Assembly: GCA_017621705.1 (NCBI GenBank)
Contig: JAGASR010000001.1
Coordinates: forward strand, 1-60,938
Reading direction: 5' to 3'
Source: Clostridia bacterium
Lineage (GTDB): Bacteria > Bacillota > Clostridia > Oscillospirales > UBA644
DNA: 60,938 bases
The translations under genes were made by a program, and so were the position numbers. Shown piece after piece: positions 9,716 to 17,061 of this stretch; position 1 is the first letter of the stretch; the number at the start of each line of letters is the position of its first letter. The notes under the pieces were generated by a model, which had not been told where the DNA came from, searched no databases, and saw only the letters and a program-made list of their open reading frames with translations.

Positions 9716-11500
9716 ATGGCAAGAAGTATTGTAGATATTAAAAATATGGGTGATGCCCTCAGAAATACAGGTTACAAAAATATTGAAAGTGCCGTTTCTG
9801 AAATAATTGATAATTCGGTGGAAGCTGAAGCGAAAAATATATTCATAATTCTTGATGAAAAAATCAATCCAATTTCCGGAAGAAAATTGGTGAGTGAAGT
9901 TGCCTTTTTGGATAATGGTGTGGGAATGGATACCAACATCCTTGAAGGATGCTTGGGTATCGGTTCAACTACACGCCAAGCAAGAAAGGGCATGGGTCGC
10001 TTCGGTGTCGGACTTCCTCAGGCATCTTTATATGCTTGTCCTGAGGTTGAGGTGTATTCCTGGCAAAATGGCATAGATAATTGCCAAAAGGTATTCTTAG
10101 ATATAAACATGGTTAAGGAAGGTGCTCAGACCGAATTAGAAGATCCCGTTCGTTGTACTATTCCCGAAAAATATGCTGGTTTTGTTAAATACAAAACACT
10201 GGTAGATGAAATTGATTTTTCAAATTCTGGAACCCTTGTCATCTGGAAAAACTGTGACAGAATTCAGCCAAAAACTCGTGGACCTTTAGTAGAAAGATTA
10301 GAATTTGCACTCGGGCAAAAATTTAGATATTTTATAAGCCAGAAGCTTTGCTCAATGCGCATTATCTGTTTGGAAAATCAAGAAAATGCGATCGATATAT
10401 ACGCTAACGATCCGCTCTTCCTGCTACCTAACAACTATGTTCTCGGAAATGCTGATCATCCTGGTAAAGCCTACATAAAAAAGAGCGGAGATGAATTTGA
10501 ACCGTATTTTGAGCCTTACGGTGCCGACAAAGGAGAAGTTCTTGTTCCTGTAAAATATAGAGACAAACAAGGAAACATTGCGGAGTCTTCTGTGATTGTT
10601 AGGTTTTCCATTGTTAAGGCAAAGTTTTATGATGAAACAGCAATAAAAAAGGGGCTAAACCCTGGTAACACCGAATTTGGCAAGAATTACGCGAGCAAAA
10701 TGGAGGGAATCTCCGTTGTTAGAGCTAATCGTGAAATTGATTTCAGAAAGTTCGATTTTTACGATAATCTGAATGAACCTCAGCATAGATGGTGGGGGTG
10801 TGAGATACTGTTTATGCCCGAACTTGACGAAGCATTCGGTGTTGCAAATAATAAGCAATATGTGGAATTAAAACGAATTGAGGCTGAAGATATAGATCCC
10901 GATGAAGATGTTCAACCTATGTGGTGTCAGCTGAAAAGCGTGGTATCAAACACCATAAAAGAAATGTACAAGCGAAATGAGACTACCCGTAGTAAAACAA
11001 GAACTACGGAAGACACTCAAACTGCTACAGTTACTATCATTAACGATGTGGAAAATGACACTACAGAAGATGTTCCCTCAGCAACTAAGGAAGCTAAAGA
11101 AAACACTCCTAAAGAAGAACTTATAAACAAAGGAAAAGAAGCGCTTGTTGAGCAAGGATTTGAAAAACCCACGGACGAAGAAGCGACCGTATATATTAAC
11201 AATTCTGTCAACTTCCAATATTCTAAAATGGGACGCTTCGGGCCAGCCTTCGATTATAGTTTCCAGTTGGGTTCTGCTATTATTACAATAAACACAGAGC
11301 ACGAACTGTATACTGCACTTTTAAGTAAAATCTATTCTAACGAAGAAGTTAAAACAACTTTCGAACTGTTTTTGGCTTCCTTTGTCAAAGCAGTTGACGA
11401 AACACATTATCAAAGTGAAGAAAATGACAAGTTGGTTGCAATGTGGAATGTTAAGTTGAAGAAATATATTATGGAGCAATTAAATCCCAGAAAACAGTAA
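9716..11500 (+). CDS. GHKL/HSP90-like ATPase, probable restriction subunit
   Basis: The product has 594 residues when started at the ATG at 9716, which has AAGGAG (9703-9708) upstream; an in-frame start at 9692 overlaps the helicase gene and is less likely. The N-terminus shows the Bergerat ATP-binding fold: N-box EIIDNS (from residue 29), G1 box DNGVGMD (66-72) and G2 box GRFGVGLPQA near 95. This pattern is that of MutL, MORC and HSP90-like ATPases. A Thr/Glu-rich linker (about 420-470) precedes a C-terminal domain I do not recognise. Such ATPases act as clamps or loaders in several defence systems. Here it lies between the helicase and PLD nuclease genes, 12 bases from each. Confidence 0.78.
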   Translation: MARSIVDIKNMGDALRNTGYKNIESAVSEIIDNSVEAEAKNIFIILDEKINPISGRKLVSEVAFLDNGVGMDTNILEGCLGIGSTTRQARKGMGRFGVGLPQASLYACPEVEVYSWQNGIDNCQKVFLDINMVKEGAQTELEDPVRCTIPEKYAGFVKYKTLVDEIDFSNSGTLVIWKNCDRIQPKTRGPLVERLEFALGQKFRYFISQKLCSMRIICLENQENAIDIYANDPLFLLPNNYVLGNADHPGKAYIKKSGDEFEPYFEPYGADKGEVLVPVKYRDKQGNIAESSVIVRFSIVKAKFYDETAIKKGLNPGNTEFGKNYASKMEGISVVRANREIDFRKFDFYDNLNEPQHRWWGCEILFMPELDEAFGVANNKQYVELKRIEAEDIDPDEDVQPMWCQLKSVVSNTIKEMYKRNETTRSKTRTTEDTQTATVTIINDVENDTTEDVPSATKEAKENTPKEELINKGKEALVEQGFEKPTDEEATVYINNSVNFQYSKMGRFGPAFDYSFQLGSAIITINTEHELYTALLSKIYSNEEVKTTFELFLASFVKAVDETHYQSEENDKLVAMWNVKLKKYIMEQLNPRKQ

Positions 11501-11512
11501 CGAGGTAAAATC

Positions 11513-12424
11513 ATGAGTTTGTTGAGTACACACGAAGTAAAGCAAAAGATTGTTGATGAAGTTTCTCATGCAACTGACAATTTGCAAATCATATCAGCTT
11601 TTTGCAAACTTCCAGCCATAAAGTTTATCGATGAGAACATTTCTCGTCCAATCAAAAGCAAGAAACTCATGGTTAGATTTCTTCTTTCCGATATCCTTCA
11701 TGGTTCAACAGACTTTGAACTGTTCGAATATTGTAAAGCAAATGATTGGCAAATGTATGTTCGTTTCGATTTGCACGCCAAGACGTATATTTTTGACCGT
11801 AAAAGATGTATTCTTGGCAGTGCAAATCTCACATCAAAAGGTTTGGGATTAAGCCTACACGGGAACTACGAACTCTCAAGTTTTGCCGATGTTGATGATA
11901 ATGATTTAAAAAAGATTGATACGTTGTTTGACAATGCTATTTTAATGACGGATGAGCTATATACAGCAATGAAATCCGATTATGAAACAGCTAAAAACAA
12001 TCAATCGCCATCCAAAACTTTTAAGTGGAATACCAGTATTGAGCAAAAGTTTAAACCAAAAATTGATCTGTTGTTTACATATGATTTTCCAAGTACTGCG
12101 GCGCCTAACTTTGGCGATGTAAATGCTTTTGAGTTTTTGGAAATCGGATATATACCCTCACAAGAAGAGTTAATACAAGCATTTAGATGGAGCAAAGCCT
12201 TCTTGTGGCTTTACAATTATGTAAGCTCTTGCCCCGATAAAACAAGTTATTTTGGCGGGGTAACAGCAGCATTGCATAATACCTTAGTCAATGATCCTAA
12301 GCCGTACAGAAAAGAAGTGAAGAATTTGTTGGCAAATACTCTGGGATGGATACAAGCTTTAAATATTGAAGATGTAACTATTGATATTCCAAACTATTCA
12401 CAACGCATCCGTGTTAATGTATAA
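11513..12424 (+). CDS. PLD-superfamily nuclease-like protein
   Basis: A 303-residue protein with a single HKD motif: H88 and K90 in DLHAKTYIFD, followed by GSANLTSKGLG, the arrangement of phospholipase D-type nucleases. With one HKD per chain, activity normally needs a dimer. The C-terminal 130 residues are of unknown type. It has no signal peptide, so a DNA target is more likely than a lipid. It follows the GHKL ATPase gene by 12 bases and is the best candidate for the cleaving component of the restriction half of this system. Confidence 0.75.
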   Translation: MSLLSTHEVKQKIVDEVSHATDNLQIISAFCKLPAIKFIDENISRPIKSKKLMVRFLLSDILHGSTDFELFEYCKANDWQMYVRFDLHAKTYIFDRKRCILGSANLTSKGLGLSLHGNYELSSFADVDDNDLKKIDTLFDNAILMTDELYTAMKSDYETAKNNQSPSKTFKWNTSIEQKFKPKIDLLFTYDFPSTAAPNFGDVNAFEFLEIGYIPSQEELIQAFRWSKAFLWLYNYVSSCPDKTSYFGGVTAALHNTLVNDPKPYRKEVKNLLANTLGWIQALNIEDVTIDIPNYSQRIRVNV

Positions 12425-12478
12425 ATGATAGGTGGTATCCGATATGATGCAAAGTATAGATATATTTGAGCGACCAAT

Positions 12479-12955
12479 ATGTTTAAACTGGAATTTGACC
12501 TGGATATAGAGAAATGGGCAAGCATGGACGATGAAATAAAAGCTATCGTCTCTTCTGGCTGGAACAGCATAAAATACTTAAACAATGATGGCACGGCGAT
12601 AAATGATGACATACGTAGTGTCCCTGATGATTGCGGTGGTATATACTTGTTTCTATTAAAACCTGACAAAATTCCGCGGATGCATAGGTATATTATGTAT
12701 ATCGGACGAGCGCATCGAGCAACGAACTTCAGTCTTAGAAAAAGATGTGTTACATACATTTCTGATACTCGTCCTAAAGTCGCTCGTATGATACATCGTT
12801 GGGGAAAAGAATTATATTTGTTCTATTTGCCAATCAGTGATAAAAACGACGATTTTATTGATAAAGTAGAGAGCGAATTGCTTCGAGTTATTATTCCACC
12901 ATGTAATACACGAATTCCTGGGTATTATGTTATGCCCGATGAAGATATGTTTTAA
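12479..12955 (+). CDS. GIY-YIG nuclease-like protein
   Basis: A 158-residue protein with the GIY-YIG signature: GGIYLF near residue 53 and YIMYIGRA near residue 73, then a basic segment with arginines and a late glutamate in KVESELLRVIIPPCN that fits the catalytic Glu and following Asn of the family. GIY-YIG domains nick or cut DNA. The annotated ATG at 12479 has no ribosome binding site. A better-placed ATG at 12444 (AGGTGG upstream) opens a short frame that ends after 21 codons, so the N-terminus may have suffered a one-base change. It lies 11 bases before the DGQHR gene. Confidence 0.65.
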   Translation: MFKLEFDLDIEKWASMDDEIKAIVSSGWNSIKYLNNDGTAINDDIRSVPDDCGGIYLFLLKPDKIPRMHRYIMYIGRAHRATNFSLRKRCVTYISDTRPKVARMIHRWGKELYLFYLPISDKNDDFIDKVESELLRVIIPPCNTRIPGYYVMPDEDMF

Positions 12956-12966
12956 GGAGTATTGTT

Positions 12967-14238
12967 ATGGCTATAAAGATACCTGCTATCCGTTCAAAAA
13001 TAGGAATATGGTTTTATTATGTTAGTTCGCTGAGTTTTGAACAAGTGGCTAAATTCGTACGCCCGATTGATGATGAACTTCACCACTCTGATTTGTTGAG
13101 TGGGATGATACAACGTAGCATTACATCTAACTATAAAAGTATCGCTAATTATATCGAAACACAAGAGGAGCGGTTTTTTAATTCACTGATTCTTGCTGTG
13201 TATGATGGACAACCGAAATGGAATGAAATAAGGACACAAGACGAAAATGGTGAAGATAATTACAATTTGGGAATTATTACGTTAACTGATGATGTAAAAA
13301 TCTTTCCAGTAGACGGACAACATCGTGTTGCAGGAATAAAGAAGGCAATTGAAGATAATCCCGATATGAAAGCGGAACGGGTTCCTGTAATTTTTATTGG
13401 TCACTCCACGGATAATGTCGGAATGCAACGCACCAGAAGAATGTTTAGCACCTTGAACCGTTATGCTAAACCCGTATCCTTAAGAGATATTATTGCATTG
13501 GACGAAGATGATGTGGTTGCGATTGCTTCCAGAAATTTAATCGATAACACCGATTTATTTGTTAAAGATAGAATCTGGGATTCAAAAAACAAATCCATAC
13601 CGGATTCAAATAAAATGGCTTTAACATCAATTATCACCTACTATGAATGTAACAAAGAATTGCTTTGGTTGCATATAAAAGATACCCGAGTTGTTGGGCT
13701 TGATGAAAACCTAATTCGAGGTAGAGCAAAAATTAATGAATATATTAGACACCGTCCCTCGGATGAAATGATTTCGACCTTCACGCAAGAATGCAAAGCG
13801 TTTTGGGAAGCGATAGTTAATAAGTGCCCGGGAATTAAAGAAGAAAATACCACCGTAGGGACATACAGAGACGATAATGGCGGTCTTCTTTTCTTTAGAC
13901 CTATTTCTCTCTATCCTTTTGCAAAAGCATCAGTGCGAATTAAGGAAAACTATAATAAAACCTACGCACAAATAATTGAATCCATTCCCGAGGAATTACT
14001 TTGGATACAAAACCGTTTATGGAAAAAAATAATATGGGATGATATGGCTAAAAAAATGGTTATGGGTAATGCAACTCAAATCGAACTCATGTTGCTCTAT
14101 ATAATGGCACCTGAACTCCTTAATGCCAAAGAAAAGCAAAAAATGATCAATAACCTAAAGAGTATTTGGGATGAAACGGATGAAAATGTTATTGTGGAGA
14201 GGCTGGATTCTATCATACGAGGAGACAAGTATGTGTAA
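12967..14238 (+). CDS. DGQHR-domain protein (DndB-like)
   Basis: A 423-residue protein with the diagnostic DGQHR motif at residues 116-120 inside VDGQHRVAGIK. This motif defines DndB and relatives, which in dnd loci act as transcriptional regulators and influence phosphorothioate levels. Length fits the family (about 350-420). The start follows AAGGAG in TTTTAAGGAG. It is the last gene of the operon-like run that begins at 275. Its presence beside SspABCD-type rather than DndCDE-type genes is unusual, and its partner may be the adjacent GIY-YIG protein. Confidence 0.8.
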   Translation: MAIKIPAIRSKIGIWFYYVSSLSFEQVAKFVRPIDDELHHSDLLSGMIQRSITSNYKSIANYIETQEERFFNSLILAVYDGQPKWNEIRTQDENGEDNYNLGIITLTDDVKIFPVDGQHRVAGIKKAIEDNPDMKAERVPVIFIGHSTDNVGMQRTRRMFSTLNRYAKPVSLRDIIALDEDDVVAIASRNLIDNTDLFVKDRIWDSKNKSIPDSNKMALTSIITYYECNKELLWLHIKDTRVVGLDENLIRGRAKINEYIRHRPSDEMISTFTQECKAFWEAIVNKCPGIKEENTTVGTYRDDNGGLLFFRPISLYPFAKASVRIKENYNKTYAQIIESIPEELLWIQNRLWKKIIWDDMAKKMVMGNATQIELMLLYIMAPELLNAKEKQKMINNLKSIWDETDENVIVERLDSIIRGDKYV

Positions 14239-14297
14239 TAATGTAATTGTTCTAACTTTTCAATAAAGTAATGGTGGAATAGAAAGAACACAGAAAT

Positions 14298-15143
14298 ATG
14301 ATCGACAGAAGAACAAAAAACGCGGAGATATTCCGCGATACCGAACGGCGATATATATCGGATCCAACTCTAATGCAAGCAGTTCAACAATCAACCAATA
14401 ATCAGGTTTTTATAGCTGAATGCGAGAATATTATTATTCCTTCAGCTTATAAAACCGACAAGGCTAAGGTGGTCGTCAGCGGGAAACGTTCGCTCGAAGC
14501 AGCGGAGGCATACGCCAAGCAAGGCAAGAAGGTCTGTGTGCTGAACTTTGCTTCGGCGACCAATCCCGGCGGCGGTGTTGTGAACGGCTCCTCCGCACAG
14601 GAAGAGTGCATTTGCCGATGCACGACTCTGTATCCGTGCCTGAACACCGATGCGATGTGGAATGCGTTCTATAAACCGCATCGTAAGGCAGCAAACCCGT
14701 TATACAACAATGACTGCATTTATACTCCAGATGTCTGCGTGTTCAAAAACGACACAAGCTTTCCCGAGGTCTTGCCGAAAGACGAATGGTGGAATGTCAA
14801 TATTCTCACCTGTGCGGCGCCAAACCTCCGTGAACGTCCGAGCAATGCAATGAATCCTCACGCTGGAGATAAGGCTGTTAAGATTACGCCTACAGACCTT
14901 GAGAAACTGCTGACAAAGCGCATTCGAAGTATCTTCGAGATTGCCGTTGCCAACGGAAACGAAGTGCTGATACTTGGTGCCTTTGGTTGCGGAGCGTTCA
15001 GAAATCCGCCCGAAATCGTTGCTACGGTATTCAATACCGTGATGCAAGACTATCTCTGCTACTTCGATACGATCGAGTATGCGGTGTATCACACCGAGCG
15101 CGAAGTCGCAAATTATGAGGCGTTCAAAAGAATAGCGAAATAG
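14298..15143 (+). CDS. Macrodomain PARG-like protein (TIGR02452/DUF2263)
   Basis: A 281-residue protein with the bacterial poly(ADP-ribose) glycohydrolase signature: NPGGG at residues 89-93 followed by QEE at 101-103, then GAFGCGAFRNPP near 230. The enzyme family removes ADP-ribose from proteins or nucleic acids. No ADP-ribosyltransferase toxin is seen nearby. The spacing from the DGQHR gene is 59 bases and no strong ribosome binding site is visible. Base composition changes inside the gene: the first 150 bases are AT-rich like the defence operon, while the rest is clearly GC-richer like the following 5 kb. This suggests a recombination junction near 14450. Confidence 0.82.
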   Translation: MIDRRTKNAEIFRDTERRYISDPTLMQAVQQSTNNQVFIAECENIIIPSAYKTDKAKVVVSGKRSLEAAEAYAKQGKKVCVLNFASATNPGGGVVNGSSAQEECICRCTTLYPCLNTDAMWNAFYKPHRKAANPLYNNDCIYTPDVCVFKNDTSFPEVLPKDEWWNVNILTCAAPNLRERPSNAMNPHAGDKAVKITPTDLEKLLTKRIRSIFEIAVANGNEVLILGAFGCGAFRNPPEIVATVFNTVMQDYLCYFDTIEYAVYHTEREVANYEAFKRIAK

Positions 15144-15215
15144 CTTCTATTCTCTCTGGACTTCCGTCCTTTTCTGTGATATTGTGTGTGCTACCACGAA
15201 AAGGAGGTAGTGCAT

Positions 15216-15326
15216 ATGACACGGAAAAGACAAGTAAATAACCAAAACAGAGCGGTACTGAATCGGGATTTCCCGAGACGGAGCCGCTCTCTCTTTATCC
15301 AGGAGGTGCGGAATGAACATCATTGA
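15216..15326 (+). CDS. Short basic ORF with an internal hairpin, overlapping the next gene
   Basis: This 36-codon ORF is preceded by a strong AGGAGG (15202-15207) at good spacing from the ATG. Its 3' end overlaps the start of the 90-residue gene at 15313. Inside it lies a nested inverted repeat: an AGAGCGG/CCGCTCT outer stem around the TCGGGA-TT-TCCCGA palindrome. The product is basic (TRKRQ, RRSRS). It could be a leader peptide controlling the next gene by translational coupling; I recognise no homologue. Confidence 0.4.
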   Translation: MTRKRQVNNQNRAVLNRDFPRRSRSLFIQEVRNEHH

Positions 15327-15585
15327 AGAATTATGGTACGGAAACATCAGCCCATGCGAGAGAGACTTTAAGAAAGGCAGTAAGTATTCGGAGTTGCTCG
15401 GATACATCGTCAGGCACGAAGAGGATCTGAAGAAACGGCTGAATGACGAGGAAATCGAGATCCTCGAAAAATTCACCGAATGTACCAACGAAATGTATGG
15501 TATCGCGGAGCGTGAAGCGTTCGCAAGAGGGTTCGTGCTCGGAGCCAGGATTATCATTGAGGTGATGAACACGGAAATTGAATAA
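15313..15585 (+). CDS. DUF6809-like small accessory protein
   Basis: A 90-residue helical protein (NIIEELWYGNISPCE... ending AFARGFVLGARIIIEVM) that resembles the DUF6809 family of small proteins common on clostridial prophages and integrative elements. No catalytic motif is visible. It starts with ATG after CAGGAGGTG and overlaps the short ORF upstream by 14 bases. The next two small genes follow closely in the same direction, forming an accessory cassette. Function unknown. Confidence 0.7.
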   Translation: MNIIEELWYGNISPCERDFKKGSKYSELLGYIVRHEEDLKKRLNDEEIEILEKFTECTNEMYGIAEREAFARGFVLGARIIIEVMNTEIE

Positions 15586-15606
15586 TACCGAGGAGAAAAC
15601 ATAACG

Positions 15607-15882
15607 ATGAATGAAAAGGATTTAGAAGATGCATTGAAACGGCTGAATCAGTTAAGAATGCTGCATTTGGCTCAATGTCGAGAAGACGTACAACGTATCA
15701 TAGACAATAAAATCACAGATGAAAATTATATCGAATCTACACTTGATCGGACACTGAACTTTTACGACGATGAAGAGTTCCTGGAGTTGTTTTGGAAGCT
15801 GATCAACTATGTTGAAACGTTCGACACGAGTATCGGAGCTTCTTATCGCAGATTAGAAGAAACCTTGAACGAAGGATATTAA
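15607..15882 (+). CDS. Small acidic helical protein, unknown function
   Basis: A 91-residue acidic protein (KDLEDALKRLNQLRML...), predicted all-helical, with no family I recognise. It starts with ATG after CGAGGAGAA at 15590, 21 bases after the DUF6809-like gene, and precedes a secreted-type protein by 16 bases. Proteins of this kind are common as accessory cargo on mobile elements. No function can be assigned. Confidence 0.6.
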   Translation: MNEKDLEDALKRLNQLRMLHLAQCREDVQRIIDNKITDENYIESTLDRTLNFYDDEEFLELFWKLINYVETFDTSIGASYRRLEETLNEGY

Positions 15883-15898
15883 AGAAAGGAAAATACAT

Positions 15899-16369
15899 AT
15901 GAAAAAGTTAATCACCATCATCCTCGCACTAATTAGGACACTCTTCTCAGCGTCAAATCAGGGCGCAGATCAATCGCACGTGACCGCCGAAAAAACGCCA
16001 CAGACGGCGATAACGACAACGGTGGAGCAAGTACCCGAAGAAAGCGAAACAACCGCAGAAACGGCGTTTGTTGGCGATGTGTCAGAGGCAGAAACAGCGA
16101 CCGAAGGGAAAAAGGATGAAGCACCCGTAGTTCAGGAAACGGTTACGGAAGACTGCACCGAGCTCATGGAAGAAATCATTGCCAAAACTGAAGAAGACAC
16201 CGTCGAGTGCATTGACGAAGGCGACCAAAGCCTTGCAGAATATAAGCCACAGATCGGCGGTCAGCCGAATCCCTTCGAGAACGACACACCGACCGAGATA
16301 GACGACCGACCGGTAGAAGACTACATCGGTGAAGGCGAAGACCGTCCCGGCGAGGGAAAACACTTCTGA
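15899..16369 (+). CDS. Acidic exported-type protein with a weak signal peptide
   Basis: A 156-residue protein. The N-terminus KKLITIILALIRTLF looks like a signal peptide, but an arginine interrupts the hydrophobic core and the expected lipobox cysteine is absent, so export may be lost. The mature part is very rich in Glu, Thr and Asp and is probably disordered. The start follows AAAGAAAGG. It is the last gene of the small cassette and ends 9 bases before a clear terminator. No homologue recognised. Confidence 0.55.
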   Translation: MKKLITIILALIRTLFSASNQGADQSHVTAEKTPQTAITTTVEQVPEESETTAETAFVGDVSEAETATEGKKDEAPVVQETVTEDCTELMEEIIAKTEEDTVECIDEGDQSLAEYKPQIGGQPNPFENDTPTEIDDRPVEDYIGEGEDRPGEGKHF

Positions 16370-16377
16370 GGTTCAAA

Positions 16378-16405
16378 AGGTGGGCGCAAATACGCCCACC
16401 TTTTT
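16378..16405 (+). terminator. Intrinsic terminator of the accessory cassette
   Basis: A perfect 8-bp stem GGTGGGCG/CGCCCACC (16379-16386/16393-16400) with a 6-nt loop is followed by T5, just after the stop at 16369. Confidence 0.9.
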
Positions 16406-16424
16406 GCGACTTCATAAAACCCTA

Positions 16425-16453
16425 TTGAAAACGCAAAACAGTTCGTGTATAAT
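16425..16453 (+). promoter_or_regulatory. Promoter of a non-coding or leader transcript
   Basis: TTGAAA (16425-16430) and TATAAT (16448-16453) are separated by 17 bp. No gene with a ribosome binding site follows within 600 bases, and a terminator lies at 16684-16732, so it probably drives a structured RNA. A leaderless 26-codon ORF starting at 16454 is possible but unsupported. Confidence 0.7.
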
Positions 16454-16459
16454 ATGGTC

Positions 16460-16732
16460 ACAGGGGTCGAAGCAGTAAAATATTTCCTTCAGCCTACATA
16501 CATCAACATATTTCTCGGCCCACATTTGATATAATACTGTCGAGGAAACTCAAAAGACAATAAAATAGCTTTATGTATCGTACATAGCATCCATCCGCCG
16601 GACACGCTGATCACCGATCAGTAAAGCAAGCCGGAAAAGAGCTTATATCCACCCGCAAGGGTGAGAACACTGACCATCGAGATAGGGCATGACATACACT
16701 GATTTTTCAGTGGTATCGTCATGCCCTTTTTT
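16460..16732 (+). ncRNA. Candidate structured RNA upstream of the replication-type genes
   Basis: Between a consensus promoter and an intrinsic terminator lies about 270 bases with several hairpins: CTGATC/GATCAG near 16609-16623, CACCC/GGGTG near 16654-16667, and the terminator stem GGGCATGAC/GTCATGCCC (16685-16693/16718-16726) with a nested CACTGA/TCAGTG and a T6 tail. No convincing ORF is present. In mobile elements such an RNA upstream of iteron-like repeats could be a copy-number control RNA; this is inference. Confidence 0.5.
16684..16732 (+). terminator. Intrinsic terminator with a nested stem
   Basis: Outer stem GGGCATGAC/GTCATGCCC (16685-16693/16718-16726), inner stem CACTGA/TCAGTG, followed by T6. 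Confidence 0.85.
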
Positions 16733-16799
16733 GGTTGTCATTTTGCAGTTCGAGTTTGTGAATGTAAAGAATTTGTTAATTGTCGAAAAAATAGGCGTT

Positions 16800-16974
16800 C
16801 AAATCGAAAAAAATTGCCCAATAGAGGATGGAGGGGCTTTTCGGTAAACAAATTGTAAATTCGCAAAAAACATGGCACTCAAATCGAAAAAAAGTCAGCA
16901 ATAAAGGATGAGGGATAATTAAATTAAAAAATTCCGCCCAAATTGCAAAAAAGTGTGGGATATAAAGTGAGGGG
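16800..16974 (+). repeat. Three imperfect direct repeats, iteron-like
   Basis: Copies at 16800-16836, 16880-16915 and 16939-16974 share CAAATYG-AAAAAA at the start and AGGATGAGGG or a close variant at the end, each about 36 bp. Half copies (AATTGTCGAAAAAATAGG near 16779 and TTCGCAAAAAACATGGC near 16860) lie between and before them. Start-to-start spacing is 80 and 59 bp. The stretch from 16741 to 17040 has no gene. AT-rich iterated repeats directly before a RepA-like ATPase gene suggest a replication origin or an operator array. Confidence 0.65.
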
Positions 16975-17061
16975 TATAAAAAGAGCTTTCTCGCCGGCTA
17001 CTACTTAGAGGGATCTTTTTCTCAAAGATAAAAATACATCAAAAACCAAGGAGGTAAACAA

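Noticed and set aside
16454..16534. 26-codon ORF right after the promoter at 16425
   Set aside because: It would be leaderless with no ribosome binding site, and no similarity is recognised; treated as part of the structured RNA.
16800..16974. Short CRISPR array
   Set aside because: Only three imperfect repeats with unequal spacing (80 and 59 bp), no cas genes and no palindromic repeat core. Iteron-like repeats fit better.
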